The position numbers and the translations under genes are program-made. Shown one piece after another: positions 1-9,500 of a DNA stretch of 64,000 nt. The DNA is taken from positions 1 to 64,000 of the forward strand of contig NZ_JAACZO010000059.1 in NCBI RefSeq assembly GCF_010993975.1, given 5' to 3'. The notes beneath the pieces are model-generated. The model ran no database searches, was not told the origin of the DNA, and was given only the letters and a program-made list of their open reading frames with translations. Origin of the DNA: Halomonas faecis. GTDB taxonomy: Bacteria; Pseudomonadota; Gammaproteobacteria; Pseudomonadales; Halomonadaceae. Every line of letters starts with the position of its first letter. The stretch's first letter is position 1.

Positions 1-97
1 GATCGAGTACATCGAGATGGAGTACAACAGCTGCCGGCTCCACTCGACCCTGGGCTACCAGACGCCGAGGGAGATTGAACTGGCAGCTGCGGCTTGA
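1..97 (+). CDS. IS3-family transposase OrfB, C-terminal fragment
   Basis: The reading frame from base 2 encodes the end of an IS3-family DDE integrase-core transposase. The segment YNSCRLHSTLGYQTPREIE is the typical tail of these enzymes (N-x-x-R-x-H-S-x-L-G-Y-x-T-P), just after the catalytic glutamate helix. It stops with TGA at 95-97. The 5' part lies outside the window, so it cannot be told whether the transposase is intact. The protein would cut and join IS ends during transposition. Confidence 0.75.
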   Translation, partial: IEYIEMEYNSCRLHSTLGYQTPREIELAAAA

Positions 98-126
98 AAA
101 TGTGTCCGCTCTGACTTGACCAGAAC
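1..126 (+). mobile_element. 3' end of an IS3-family insertion sequence (partial)
   Basis: The window opens inside an insertion sequence. The last 31 codons of an IS3-type transposase are followed within about 10 bases by a terminal-repeat-like sequence (TGTCCGCTCTGACTTGACCA, then GAACA). No left end is visible, so the element continues upstream of the window. The right boundary near 126 is a judgement, since the matching left repeat cannot be compared. Confidence 0.6.
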
Positions 127-181
127 ACTTTCTGGCGGCGAGGCTGCGGCTTGGACAGCGCGCCCTCGTAGCATAGATGAG

Positions 182-1048
182 ATGAAGGTCGCCTTTAGCC
201 GCCTCTTCACCAAGGAGGGGTTCCAGAGTGGCTTGAACTTCCACCCCGACATGACGGACATTTTGATTGCGCCCTATGTCAAGTGCGGGACCACCTGGAT
301 GCAGCAGGTCGTTCACGGCCTTCGTACGGCCGGCTCGATGGACTTCGACGAGATCCTGGAGGTCGCCCCCTGGATTGAACTCGCCCACGACATGGGAGCG
401 GATCTCGACGCGCCGCAGGTCTCTCACCCGCGAGCCTTCAAGACACACCTTCCTTGGGACCTCGTTCCAAAGGGTGGACGCTACATCGTGGTGTTCCGTA
501 ATCCCCTAGATGCATTGAGTTCAATGCATCGTTTCTTGGAAGGGTGGTTCTTCGAAGCCGGCAGCATTACGCTTGCAGAGTACGCACGGTACGTTCTATC
601 GCAGGGGCCGGGCTGGTGGGGCCACGCTGCCTCGTGGTGGCGGCAGCGGGAACGATCGGACGTGCTAATGGTGACGTTTGAACAGATGAAAGCCGACCTA
701 CCAAGCGTGGTAGATCAGGTGGCGGATTTCATCGATCCGAGGTTCGGCGCCGAGGTGCGTGAGATTGCCACGAAGCAGGCGAGCTTCGATTTCATGAAAC
801 GTTTTGAGCGACAGTTCGACGATCACCTCGTCCGCACGCGCCGAGACGCTGCCTGCGGCCTGCCTTTCGGGGGTGCTGCGAGCAAAGTTGCGGATGGCGG
901 TCGCACGGTTGATGATACTGTGTCGCTGCCTAAGGACTTACGCGCAGCTTTCGATGCACGGTGGCGTGAAACGATGGAGTCAGAATTCGGACTGGCGTCC
1001 TACTCGGAGTTTGCCAAGGCCGTGGATGCACGGGGGTACCGGCAGTAG
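182..1048 (+). CDS. Sulfotransferase family protein
   Basis: Predicted PAPS-dependent sulfotransferase of about 288 residues; these enzymes move a sulfuryl group from 3'-phosphoadenosine-5'-phosphosulfate to a hydroxyl or amine. The 5'-phosphosulfate loop is visible as PYVKCGTTWMQ near residue 31 and the 3'-phosphate site as VFRNPLDALSSM near residue 105, both in the usual order. The open frame begins with a TTG at 116, inside the IS terminal repeat. The ATG at 182 gives a normal N-terminus and is preferred. The substrate cannot be told. The gene sits directly behind an IS end and beside the siderophore operon, but nothing ties it to siderophore synthesis. Confidence 0.75.
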   Translation: MKVAFSRLFTKEGFQSGLNFHPDMTDILIAPYVKCGTTWMQQVVHGLRTAGSMDFDEILEVAPWIELAHDMGADLDAPQVSHPRAFKTHLPWDLVPKGGRYIVVFRNPLDALSSMHRFLEGWFFEAGSITLAEYARYVLSQGPGWWGHAASWWRQRERSDVLMVTFEQMKADLPSVVDQVADFIDPRFGAEVREIATKQASFDFMKRFERQFDDHLVRTRRDAACGLPFGGAASKVADGGRTVDDTVSLPKDLRAAFDARWRETMESEFGLASYSEFAKAVDARGYRQ

Positions 1049-1102
1049 AGTGACGTTGCGCCGATATTCAACGTGGTAAGGCGCTCGCCGGCGGGCTGGA
1101 TG

Positions 1103-1891
1103 TCATGCGACGCTTCCTCGAGCAGAAACCGGCGATGCGGAAATGGCGATCCGTGTCAGCAGGAGGCCCTGGAAGCGGCAATGGCGAACGGGAAAACGGA
1201 GCCCGGGTTGCCATTCGCCCCCCAGACTGATGCGCAGCCTCAACACGGCGTGTCCCTGCAGGTCCCACTCGATCAGCTCCGCGGCGGCGAAGTCGAAGCG
1301 GCGCCGCACCAGGGGAAAGAGCGCCTTGAACAGGCTCTCCTTGGCGGAGAAGCTCAGGCCGACGAGGAATGGGTGCAATGCGGCGTCCCAGGGAGCGCTT
1401 TCGCCACGGGCAAGCACGAGTGGGCCGAGATCCTCGCTCTGCGTGGTGCTGAATGGCTGCTCGAGGTCGATGCCCAGCCCCCGATAGCGATCCGTCGCCC
1501 CGACCAGTGCGATGGCATGGCCTCGGCAATGGCTGATGGAGCCGACCACCCCAGTCGGCCAGAGCGGCGCACGCTCTGGACCCATTGCTGGGTAGTCGGG
1601 TCGCCCCGTGAGGCTGAGCAACGCCGTACGAGCGCAGCGTCGCCCGGCAGCGAACTCTGCCCGGCGTTGCCGAGAGGCCTGTTCGAGCTCGGCCGGCAGC
1701 GGAATGTCCGCACCACCCTGACAGTCCGTACCCAGAGCGAAATGTGCTGCCGCGAGCTGGCAGGCCGAAGGCACGAAGTCCTCGGGCAGCCAAGCCTGGG
1801 GTGCGTGGCACAGGGGAGTGACGGGGAGGCCGGCGGCTGCTGGGGCCGCTTCGTGGGGAAGGTCGCCGGGGTGGATAGGAGCGTTGATCAT
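1103..1891 (-). CDS. entD: 4'-phosphopantetheinyl transferase (EntD-like)
   Basis: Transfers the phosphopantetheine arm of CoA to carrier-protein serines, here most likely the aryl carrier of EntB and the PCP of the third NRPS protein. EntD/Sfp-family motifs appear in order: RRAEFAAGRRCAR, then WPTGVVGSISHCRGHA, the magnesium-binding GIDLE, and the catalytic helix FSAKESLFKAL. The ATG at 1891 is chosen because a strong GAGGTGAC ribosome site precedes it and it starts 8 bases after the entA stop; an upstream in-frame start would lie inside entA. It is the last gene of the entCEBAD operon. About 262 residues is slightly longer than E. coli EntD. Confidence 0.9.
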   Translation of the reverse strand: MINAPIHPGDLPHEAAPAAAGLPVTPLCHAPQAWLPEDFVPSACQLAAAHFALGTDCQGGADIPLPAELEQASRQRRAEFAAGRRCARTALLSLTGRPDYPAMGPERAPLWPTGVVGSISHCRGHAIALVGATDRYRGLGIDLEQPFSTTQSEDLGPLVLARGESAPWDAALHPFLVGLSFSAKESLFKALFPLVRRRFDFAAAELIEWDLQGHAVLRLRISLGGEWQPGLRFPVRHCRFQGLLLTRIAISASPVSARGSVA

Positions 1892-1898
1892 GGTCACC

Positions 1899-2669
1899 TC
1901 AGGCTCCAAGCGTGGCGCCGCCATCGATCACCAGGTCCTGCAGCGTGATGTGGCCGGCTCGTTCTGAGGCCAGGAAAACGATGGCATCGGCGATATCGTC
2001 GGGCGTGGCCAACTTGCCTAAGGGGATGCCCAGCTTGTATCGCTCGGCCTGGCCCAGGAGTAGGCGCTGACGGTCGGCCGGGGTGGGGCACATGCCGTGC
2101 AGCATCGGCGTGTCGGTGGAGCCCGGAGAGACGAGATTGCAGCGAATGCCGTACGGCGCCAGCTCCAGCCCCACACAGTGGCTGAGACTTGCCAGGGCCG
2201 CCTTGGAAGCACAGTAGGCCGCCATGCCGATGCGCGGCACGTGGGCAGCATTGGAGGCGACGTGGATCACTGCGCCGCGGCGCTGCCGCTTGAAGAGCGG
2301 AAGCCACTGGCGAAGCAGGTAGAAGGCGCCGCTCGCGTTGACGTCCAGGCAGGCGTGCCAGTCTTCCAGGGTTAGTTCTTCGGTGCGGCCAAGGCGCAGG
2401 ATACCGGCCGCATTGACCAGCACGTCGAGATGCGGTGATTCGTCTTGAAGGTGGGTGCATGCCTCTGCCACCTGCGCATGCACGCCAATGTCCACGGGCA
2501 GCAACCGAAACGGCACCTCCCGCCCGTCCACGTTGCGGTCGAAACCCACTACGTCTGCGCCCTGTTCCACGAAGCGTTCGGCCACGCAGCGGCCGATGCC
2601 GCTGGCGGCTCCAGCGACCAACACCCGCTTGCCGGCCAGATCCTCATATGTCATTGCACGAGCTGTCAT
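1899..2669 (-). CDS. entA: 2,3-dihydro-2,3-dihydroxybenzoate dehydrogenase
   Basis: Oxidises 2,3-dihydro-2,3-dihydroxybenzoate to 2,3-dihydroxybenzoate with NAD+, the last step of making the catechol unit. It is a classical short-chain dehydrogenase of 256 residues. The nucleotide-binding loop GAASGIG is at residues 20-26, NAAG at about 86-89, and the catalytic Tyr152-x-x-x-Lys156 lies in YCASK. The start at 2669 overlaps the entB stop as ATGA, which suggests translational coupling; a second ATG at 2654 is possible. The family is large, but the position between entB and entD makes the EntA role secure. Confidence 0.92.
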   Translation of the reverse strand: MTARAMTYEDLAGKRVLVAGAASGIGRCVAERFVEQGADVVGFDRNVDGREVPFRLLPVDIGVHAQVAEACTHLQDESPHLDVLVNAAGILRLGRTEELTLEDWHACLDVNASGAFYLLRQWLPLFKRQRRGAVIHVASNAAHVPRIGMAAYCASKAALASLSHCVGLELAPYGIRCNLVSPGSTDTPMLHGMCPTPADRQRLLLGQAERYKLGIPLGKLATPDDIADAIVFLASERAGHITLQDLVIDGGATLGA

Positions 2670-3550
2670 TCGACGGCTTCTCGGGTAGCGGTGCGTTGCC
2701 GTTCGATGAGGGACCACCAGGCATCGACGGTCGGTGTCCCCACCAGTTCTTCGAAGCTCAGGGCGATGCCGCGTTTCTTGAGTTCTGCGGCCAGCGTCAT
2801 GACCTGAATCGAATCGAGGCCGTAATGGATGAGGTTCTCGGCGGGGTCCAGCCCATCGTCATCGTCGATCAACTGACGGACACGCATTTCGAGCCATTCG
2901 CGAGTGATGCCCAGGGATTGGTTGTCGACCAGGCCGGCCGTACTGGTGACGCTACCGCAGCGGGTGGCCACATAGCGCAGTGCCATCAGGTGCTCGGCCT
3001 CGGAGAAATCGGCCGTAGCATCTGCCACGAGAAAGGCCTGGATATCCTGCATGAAGGCCTCCAGCGCCGTGGCCAGACAGCCAATATGCGTATACACGCC
3101 ACCGATCAGCAGCTGATCGCGCCCAAGCTCGCTCAGCAGGTCGGCCAGCTCTGTGCGCTGGAAGGCGCTGTAGCGCCACTTGACCAGGACATGATCGTCT
3201 TGTTCGGGTGCCAGTGACTCCACTATCTGCTGGAGCTTTGGATCGGCCTGGGTGAGGCCCGGTCCCCACATGTCATTGAGGAGCCCGCGATCGAAGGGTG
3301 ATTGCTCGTGGGGCTGGGTGGTGTAGATCACCGGAATGCCTTGCGCCTTGCACCAGAGTCGCAAGCGCGCGAGGTTGTCGATGAGGCGTTTCACCAGCGC
3401 GTTATCTTCCCCATAGAAACGCAAGAAATAGCGTTGCATGTCGTGAATCAGCAGAGCGGCTCGTGCCGGGCTGACCTGCCAGGCAACACGGTTATCGGGC
3501 AAGGCGTCTTGCGACGGCATGGGATACTCGTCGAGAGAAGGAATGCTCAT
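2666..3550 (-). CDS. entB: Isochorismatase with C-terminal aryl carrier domain
   Basis: Bifunctional EntB/VibB-type protein of 294 residues. The N-terminal isochorismatase domain (about 1-205) splits isochorismate to pyruvate and 2,3-dihydro-2,3-dihydroxybenzoate; the segments LLIHDMQRYF, VKWRYSAF and GVYTHIGCLA are typical. The C-terminal aryl carrier (about 215-290) has the phosphopantetheine serine in HYGLDSIQVM, at residue 247. EntE loads dihydroxybenzoate there, and the condensation and cyclisation domains of the divergent NRPS operon would take it from there. The start overlaps the entE stop as ATGA. The length matches E. coli EntB closely. Confidence 0.94.
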   Translation of the reverse strand: MSIPSLDEYPMPSQDALPDNRVAWQVSPARAALLIHDMQRYFLRFYGEDNALVKRLIDNLARLRLWCKAQGIPVIYTTQPHEQSPFDRGLLNDMWGPGLTQADPKLQQIVESLAPEQDDHVLVKWRYSAFQRTELADLLSELGRDQLLIGGVYTHIGCLATALEAFMQDIQAFLVADATADFSEAEHLMALRYVATRCGSVTSTAGLVDNQSLGITREWLEMRVRQLIDDDDGLDPAENLIHYGLDSIQVMTLAAELKKRGIALSFEELVGTPTVDAWWSLIERQRTATREAVE

Positions 3551-5196
3551 GAGTGGGTCTCGCAGGGATTAGTGAGTGAAGCAGAGGGTGATGCCAGCTG
3601 GTCGCGCAGCTGTCGCTTGTCGATCTTGCCGACGGCGGTGAGGGGCATGGCGTCGACGAAGCGGAAGCGGTCGGGTAGCTTGTAAGCGGCCACGCCGAGC
3701 TCGAGCAGGTGTTGGCGCAGGCTGGCAGGGCGAAGGTCACGCTTCCGGGCGACGAGGAAGGCGCAGCTTTTCTCGCCCATCATGGGATCGTCGATGGCGA
3801 CCAGGGCGGCGTGAGTCACTTCTGGGTGCTGCAGTAGTAGGTTCTCGATTTCCTCGGCAGCGATCTTTTCGCCGCCGCGGTTGATCTGGTCCTTGACTCG
3901 CCCCACTACCCGGAGATAGCCGTCGGCGGTGCGTTGCACCAGATCGCCGGAATAATAAAAACCCGCTGCGTCGAACACCCGAGCGTTCTGCTCGGGACTC
4001 CTGTAGTAGCCGCGGAAGGTATACGGACCGCGTGTGGCCAGCATGCCCGTTTGGCCATCCGCTACCTCGTTTCCCTCTTTATCGACGACCTTGACGTCGT
4101 CATCGGGGCTGATCGGACGGCCCTGGGTAGTGAAGATTCGCTTTTCCCCGTCGTCCAGGCGGGTGTAGTTCACCAGCCCCTCGGCCATGCCGAAGACCTG
4201 CTGGAGCGAGCATCCCAGGGTGCTTGGGACACGCCTGGCCAGCGATTCGGCAAAGCTGGCGCCTCCCACTTGCAACAAGCGCAGAGAGCGCAGGGAATCG
4301 CCCGGCTGGCGTTCGGCAGCCTGCATCCAGAGCATCACCGCGGGTGGCACTAGCGCCGCCATGGTCACGGCGTGACGCTCGATCAACCGGAAGCACGACT
4401 GGGGCTCCGGGGTCGTCGCCATCACCACGCAGCCCCCGGCATGGAAGACGCCCAGTGCCCCGGGCGAACTCAAGGGAAAGTTGTGCGCCGCCGGCAGGGC
4501 GCACAGAAACCGGGTGTGGGGGCCGAGCTGGCAGATATCGGCACTGGCCCGGACGCTGTAGTCGTAATCGTTGTGCGTTCGAGGGATCAGCTTGGGCACA
4601 CCGGTACTGCCCCCCGACAGCTGAAAGAAGGCGATCTGATCGGCCGGAGTGGGGGCAAGCTGCACGGAGTGATCGGGCGGTGAGGCGAGCCAGTGCTCCA
4701 GGCTGCGCGAGGGGTCGTCCTCGCCGAGGAGCAGGGCCTGCGTTAGCCGGGGCGAGATGCTCGCCAGCTCGTCGATGAAGGCATCGCCGGTGAACGGTTC
4801 GTGTTGCCTGGTGGCGATCAGCAGGCGAGGTTGAAGCTGATGTGCATAGCCCCTCAACTCCAGCTGCCGGTGGCTGGGTAGGGCGTTGACCGGTGCCACG
4901 CCCAGTTTGAGTAGGGCGAAGAAGACCAGATAGAACTCGGCGACATTGGGCAACTGGACCAGGGCCGTATCACCGTGTCCCAGGCCACGTGAGGCCAGGT
5001 GTGTTGCCAGGTTGGTGGATAGGGCATCGACCTCGGCATAGCTGAACCGGCGGTTGCCGCAGAGCAAGGCTGTCGCTTCGGGGCGATGCCGCACCTGATG
5101 ATCGAGACCGCGGGTCAGGGGTTCATCGAGCCAATAGCCATGGTCTCGGTAGCGTTGGGCCAGTTCGAGGGGCCAGGGTGTATGTTCCAGCATCAT
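3547..5196 (-). CDS. entE: 2,3-dihydroxybenzoate-AMP ligase
   Basis: Adenylates 2,3-dihydroxybenzoate and loads it on the EntB carrier domain. It belongs to the adenylate-forming (ANL) family, about 549 residues. Visible are the P-loop LSGGSTGVPK, the FGMAEGL stretch, the YYSGDLVQRT motif, the hinge GRVKDQINRGGEKI, and a C-terminal catalytic lysine in LTAVGKIDKRQ. The frame is open far upstream, but the start is set at the ATG at 5196: a GGAG lies 8 bases before it and the ATG overlaps the entC stop as ATGA. An ATG at 5193 is equally possible. Confidence 0.93.
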   Translation of the reverse strand: MMLEHTPWPLELAQRYRDHGYWLDEPLTRGLDHQVRHRPEATALLCGNRRFSYAEVDALSTNLATHLASRGLGHGDTALVQLPNVAEFYLVFFALLKLGVAPVNALPSHRQLELRGYAHQLQPRLLIATRQHEPFTGDAFIDELASISPRLTQALLLGEDDPSRSLEHWLASPPDHSVQLAPTPADQIAFFQLSGGSTGVPKLIPRTHNDYDYSVRASADICQLGPHTRFLCALPAAHNFPLSSPGALGVFHAGGCVVMATTPEPQSCFRLIERHAVTMAALVPPAVMLWMQAAERQPGDSLRSLRLLQVGGASFAESLARRVPSTLGCSLQQVFGMAEGLVNYTRLDDGEKRIFTTQGRPISPDDDVKVVDKEGNEVADGQTGMLATRGPYTFRGYYRSPEQNARVFDAAGFYYSGDLVQRTADGYLRVVGRVKDQINRGGEKIAAEEIENLLLQHPEVTHAALVAIDDPMMGEKSCAFLVARKRDLRPASLRQHLLELGVAAYKLPDRFRFVDAMPLTAVGKIDKRQLRDQLASPSASLTNPCETHS

Positions 5197-6419
5197 GATG
5201 GTATCTCCGTCGCGATATGCGGGCTGCGCTCCTCGGCGGGGATGCCGCATACCCGGAGCATGGTTCCCAACTTGGCCTGAACCTCCGCCCATTCGGCGTC
5301 GGGCTGCGACCCTTCGACGATGCCGGCACCGGCAAACAGCCGGACGACGTTTTGTTTCACGGTGCCGCAGCGGATGGTCACCACCCATTCCCCGTTTCCT
5401 GCCATGTCGCACCAGCCGACCATGCCGGTGAACAGGCCCCGCTCGAAGGGTTCGATGAGGCCGATCAGGCGGCGGGCGCCCTGGGTGGGGTAGCCGCATA
5501 CGGCTGGCGTGGGATGGAGGCGGCAGGCCAGCTGGAGCGACGTGACGTCAGGATCGCGCAGTTGCCCCTCGATCCGCGTAGAGAGATGCCAAAGCGCAGT
5601 GGTGGCGAGCAAGGACGGCCGCTCGGGGCCGGTCAGCTCAGTGCAGTGCGGTTCCAGGGCCTGCAGCACGTCATCGACCACCAGGCGGTGCTCGTAGCGA
5701 TCCTTGGTCGATTGCAGTAATCGTTCGGCCGCTTCCCGGTCGAGGACCGGGCTGGACAGACGTCTGGCCGTCCCGGCCAGCGGGTTCGACACGACCCGTT
5801 CGGCTTCCTTTCCGAGCAGCAATTCCGGGCTGACGCCGATCAGGTCGGCACCGTCGGCCAGCGGAATCCGAAAACGATAGCCCTCCGGGTTATGCGCGCC
5901 GAGACCCTCCAGTAGCCGGTCGACGTCCAGCGGCGCGGAGAAATGCAACTCGTGCATCACCGACAGGACCGCCTTGCGAATGTCGCCGAAACCGAAATTG
6001 ACGATGGCCTGTTCGACCGCCCTCTTGAAGCCTCGCTCGTCGGGAAGGCTGCGCTGATCCAGCAGTCGAGGCAGCGCCTTTGCCGTGCCCGCTCGACGTT
6101 TGGGGACGTCGCGAGCCCGCCATTCGTAACGGTGGGGAACGTACAAGCACGAGGGGGCGTATTCATCGAAGGGGATGGCTCCCACGACGATGGGGTTGGC
6201 TTGCCCCGCCCGTCTTGCCTCCTCGAGGGCCTCTCGAATTCCAAGCTGGAACGCACTGTCCGTCTTGTCGCCTGCGTGGGGCGGCAGTGTGAGTGGTTTC
6301 AACGGCGCGAACGCTTTCAGTTCACGATACGTGGACGCGAACAGCAGTTGCCGTTCGTCTTCTTCCGATGTGGGTATCGTTTCAGTCTCCAGCGAATCCT
6401 TTGCTTCGGAGCTTCCCAT
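5193..6419 (-). CDS. entC: Isochorismate synthase
   Basis: Converts chorismate to isochorismate, the first committed step of catechol synthesis. At 408 residues it fits the EntC/MenF/anthranilate synthase component I family. Typical C-terminal signatures are visible: GTARR, the [12 protein letters not shown] stretch, [10 protein letters not shown] and the final [14 protein letters not shown]. The ATG at 6419 has a strong AGGAG seven bases upstream. It is the first gene of the minus-strand operon and starts only 12 bases from the Fur-box-like repeat, so iron repression is expected. Its context separates it from MenF or salicylate synthases. Confidence 0.92.
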   Translation of the reverse strand: MGSSEAKDSLETETIPTSEEDERQLLFASTYRELKAFAPLKPLTLPPHAGDKTDSAFQLGIREALEEARRAGQANPIVVGAIPFDEYAPSCLYVPHRYEWRARDVPKRRAGTAKALPRLLDQRSLPDERGFKRAVEQAIVNFGFGDIRKAVLSVMHELHFSAPLDVDRLLEGLGAHNPEGYRFRIPLADGADLIGVSPELLLGKEAERVVSNPLAGTARRLSSPVLDREAAERLLQSTKDRYEHRLVVDDVLQALEPHCTELTGPERPSLLATTALWHLSTRIEGQLRDPDVTSLQLACRLHPTPAVCGYPTQGARRLIGLIEPFERGLFTGMVGWCDMAGNGEWVVTIRCGTVKQNVVRLFAGAGIVEGSQPDAEWAEVQAKLGTMLRVCGIPAEERSPHIATEIPS

Positions 6420-6430
6420 GCAACTTCTCC

Positions 6431-6456
6431 TAATGAGAATCTTAATGAGAATCGTT
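6431..6456. promoter_or_regulatory. Fur-box-like operator between the siderophore operons
   Basis: Two direct copies of AATGAGAATC (6432-6441 and 6444-6453), 12 bases apart, form the A/T-rich NAT-type pattern expected of overlapping Fur sites. The site lies between entC (minus) and the NRPS operon (plus) and abuts the -35 box of the plus-strand promoter. Fur with iron would plausibly repress both operons from here. The match is by eye against the known Fur pattern. Confidence 0.75.
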
Positions 6457-6482
6457 GACTGTAATATCTAATGGAGTATATT
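6455..6482 (+). promoter_or_regulatory. Predicted sigma-70 promoter of the NRPS operon
   Basis: A -35 box TTGACT (6455-6460) and a -10 box TATATT (6477-6482) are separated by 16 bases. Transcription would begin near 6489. This makes the ATG at 6471 unusable as a start, because it would lie upstream of the transcript, and supports the ATG at 6513. The -35 overlaps the end of the Fur-like repeat. Confidence 0.6.
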
Positions 6483-6512
6483 CGGCAGGAGTTGTCAAGA
6501 GGTAAATGGGCG

Positions 6513-9500
6513 ATGGCTGAACTGAACGAGATTCAGGCCGCCTACTGGGTGGGGCGGAAGAACATGGAGTGGCTGGGGGGCGTTGCCGCTCATCTGTATG
6601 CCGAGTTCGACAGCGATGCACCGCTGGACATCGGACGGCTTCGCCAGGCGGTCAGGCGACTCCATGCGGCTCACCCGATGCTGCGCCTGCAGGTCACCGA
6701 TGAAGGGCATCAGTCGGTGGTGGCGTTGGATGCCATGCACGATCTGACGGTCGACGACATGCGGGATATCGATTCGCCGACGCTGGAGGCTTCCCTGGCG
6801 GACAAGCGCCAGCGCAAGTCGCATCAGCGGCTGGCACCGGATCGAGGACGCGTGGCCGACATTAGCGTGAGCGTACTTCCCGAAGGGCGCTGGCGCTTGC
6901 ATGTGGACGTCGACATGATCGCTGCCGACCCCGCGAGCTTTCTCGTGTTGATGGAGGATCTGGCCCGATGCTACGAAGCGCCCGACGCTCGATTGGTCAT
7001 GCCGTCCGCTTCCTACCACGACTATCTGGCATGCTGGCGGGGCGCCCGCGAGCTTGCGCAACAGCGGGAGCGCGACCGGCGATGGTGGCGTGGGCGCCTC
7101 GCGCAGATTCCGCCGGCGCCACCCCTGCCGTGGCGCGATGCCACCGGGCCGGTGCACAGCGAGCGCTTTTCGGCCCTACTGGGAGCGGAGGAGCGGCGGT
7201 CGCTGGAGGCCACGGCGCGGCGCCATCGCCTGACGCTATCGACGCTTATGCTGGCCCTTTTTGCCGACGTCCTGGGAACGGCCGTTGACGCGAGGCGGTT
7301 TCGCCTGAACGTGCCCATGTTCTACCGCCATCCCCTGTGTGAGGGGGTGGAGAAGCTGGTGGGGGATTTCTCCAATCTCCTCGTTCTGGGAGTGGAACTG
7401 ACCCCGGAGGCGTCGTTGGCAACGCTCGGCGAACGCCTTGCCGCCGAGATGGCTCAGCTCCTGTCGCACTCCGCCTATTCCGGCGTCAGCGTCATGCGCG
7501 ACCTGTCGCGCCACCATGGCAGCACGCAGGTATCGCCCGTGGTCTTCACCGCCGGCCTGGATGTTCCTGGCGGCGAACTCTTTTCGCAGCGGGTGACCCG
7601 CAACGTCGGCAAACTGACGTGGGTCGTGTCGCAAGGTCCCATGGTGGCGCTGGATGCGCAGGTCGCATCGGCGTATGGCGGTTTGCTGATCAACTGGGAC
7701 GTTCGCCTCGACGCCCTCCCCGAGCCCTGGGTGAGGTCGACGTTCGATGCCTATGTGGAACGGGTCGAGCGGCTCGCACGCTCGCCCGAGGTCATGTGCC
7801 AGGCCATCGATTTCGAGGGCGATCCAGGGGTTGACCGATCGGGAGCGCATCGCGAGACGGCAACCGCTGGGCGCCCTCTGACGCCCCTGCAGCAGGCCTA
7901 CCTGCTGGGCAGAAGCGAGCGGTTGCCACTCGGGGGCGTAGCCATGCAGGAGTTTCGGGAGTATCGGGGGCGTCTCGATCCCGCGGTACTTCGCCAGCGA
8001 TTGGCCCAACTGGTGCGCCACCACGATGCCCTCAGGGCCTGGGTCGACGTCGAGTCGCTGACGCAGCGCGTCGCGGATGAGGCCGTGCTCCATCTGGATG
8101 AACTGGATCTGCGCGAGATCTCGCGTACCCAAGCGTGGGAGCGCATCGCGGCCATGCGCGGCGACTATGCGCATCGCCTGTTCGACCCGTCGCGTCCACC
8201 CTGGCATCTGCTGCTGTTTCGGCTGCCCGAGCCGGAAGACCCGACGGCGGACAACTGCGTGATCTTCGTTCGCTTCGATGCCTTGATCGTGGACGGCCGG
8301 GCGATCGCCCACCTGATGGTGAGCCTGTTCGAGTCCCAGGAGTCCACACTTGTCGTCGAGGGAGGAGCGGCCAACCTCGACGCGGCTCCCCCCATGCCGC
8401 AGCGCCCCAGGGACGAAGCCGCCGCCTACTGGGCGGCGACGCTGCGAAGCGTTACCGGCCCACCGCAACTGCCCTGGAAGCGGCCGCTGGAAACCCTCGG
8501 CGTGTCCCGCTATCGACGCGAGAGCCTGACTCTGCCCCGCGCCGACCTGGCCAGCCTCTCCCGGCTGGGGGCGTCGTATGCCCTGCTGCGCAACAGCGTG
8601 CTGACGGCCATCGTGCTCGACGTCCTGGCGCGCTGGACGAGCGATGCCGAACCCTGTGTCGCAGTGCCGGTGGCGTTACCGGTGCGTGACGGGCGCGTGG
8701 CGAACGCTTCAACCTTCATTGCCCTGCGCTACGATGCCAAGAAGGGCACGCTGCTCGAGCGCGCACGCAGGCTCCAGGCCGACGTGTTGCAGGGGCTCGA
8801 GCACCTGGCTTTCTCCGGTGTCGATATCAACCGGCTACTGCTCCGCCGCAACGCAAGCGGCGTGGCCCTGCCGGTGGCCGTCACCAACGGCCTGTCATGG
8901 GAGACGCTGGCGCCGGACGCCCCGGTTCGCTGCCATGGCGGCCTGACTCAGACGCCCCAGACGGCGATGGACATTCGCCTGACGCTGGATGAGCAGCGCA
9001 ACCTCGTGTTGAGTATCGATCACGCGGAACAGGCGCTGGACACTGAGCTGGTGCGCGACGTGCTCGAGGCCATCGAGCGTGCGATCAGGGCCGTCATTCG
9101 TCGCGGAGAGCTGGTGTTGACGGAGGGCGACTGTCTCGACCCTGCCCCGTGCCGTTGGAATGGCGCAGAGGGGGACAGCGAGTGCTCGCACTTTCTGGCG
9201 CGTACCGCTCAGCGCCTGTTCGGCAGCGATGGCGGCAAGGCGGCACTGATCCACGGCGATCGCCGCATCACCTATGGTGAGCTCGGGGTCGCCGTGTTGC
9301 GGGTCATGTCGGGGTTGCAGCAGCACGAGCTGGGTGCGGGCGACGTGGTGGCGATCTGCCTGCCACGCGGACCCGAACACCTGATGCTGACCCTCGCCTG
9401 CGCCATGCAGGGCGTGATCTGGGTACCGGTAGAGGCCGGTGCGCCCGATGAGCGCAGACGCTTTCTGCTGGCGAACTGTCACCCCGACCTGGTGGTGGCC

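Noticed and set aside
6471-6512. ATG at 6471 as start of the first NRPS
   Set aside because: No ribosome site, and it lies between the -35 and -10 boxes of the predicted promoter.
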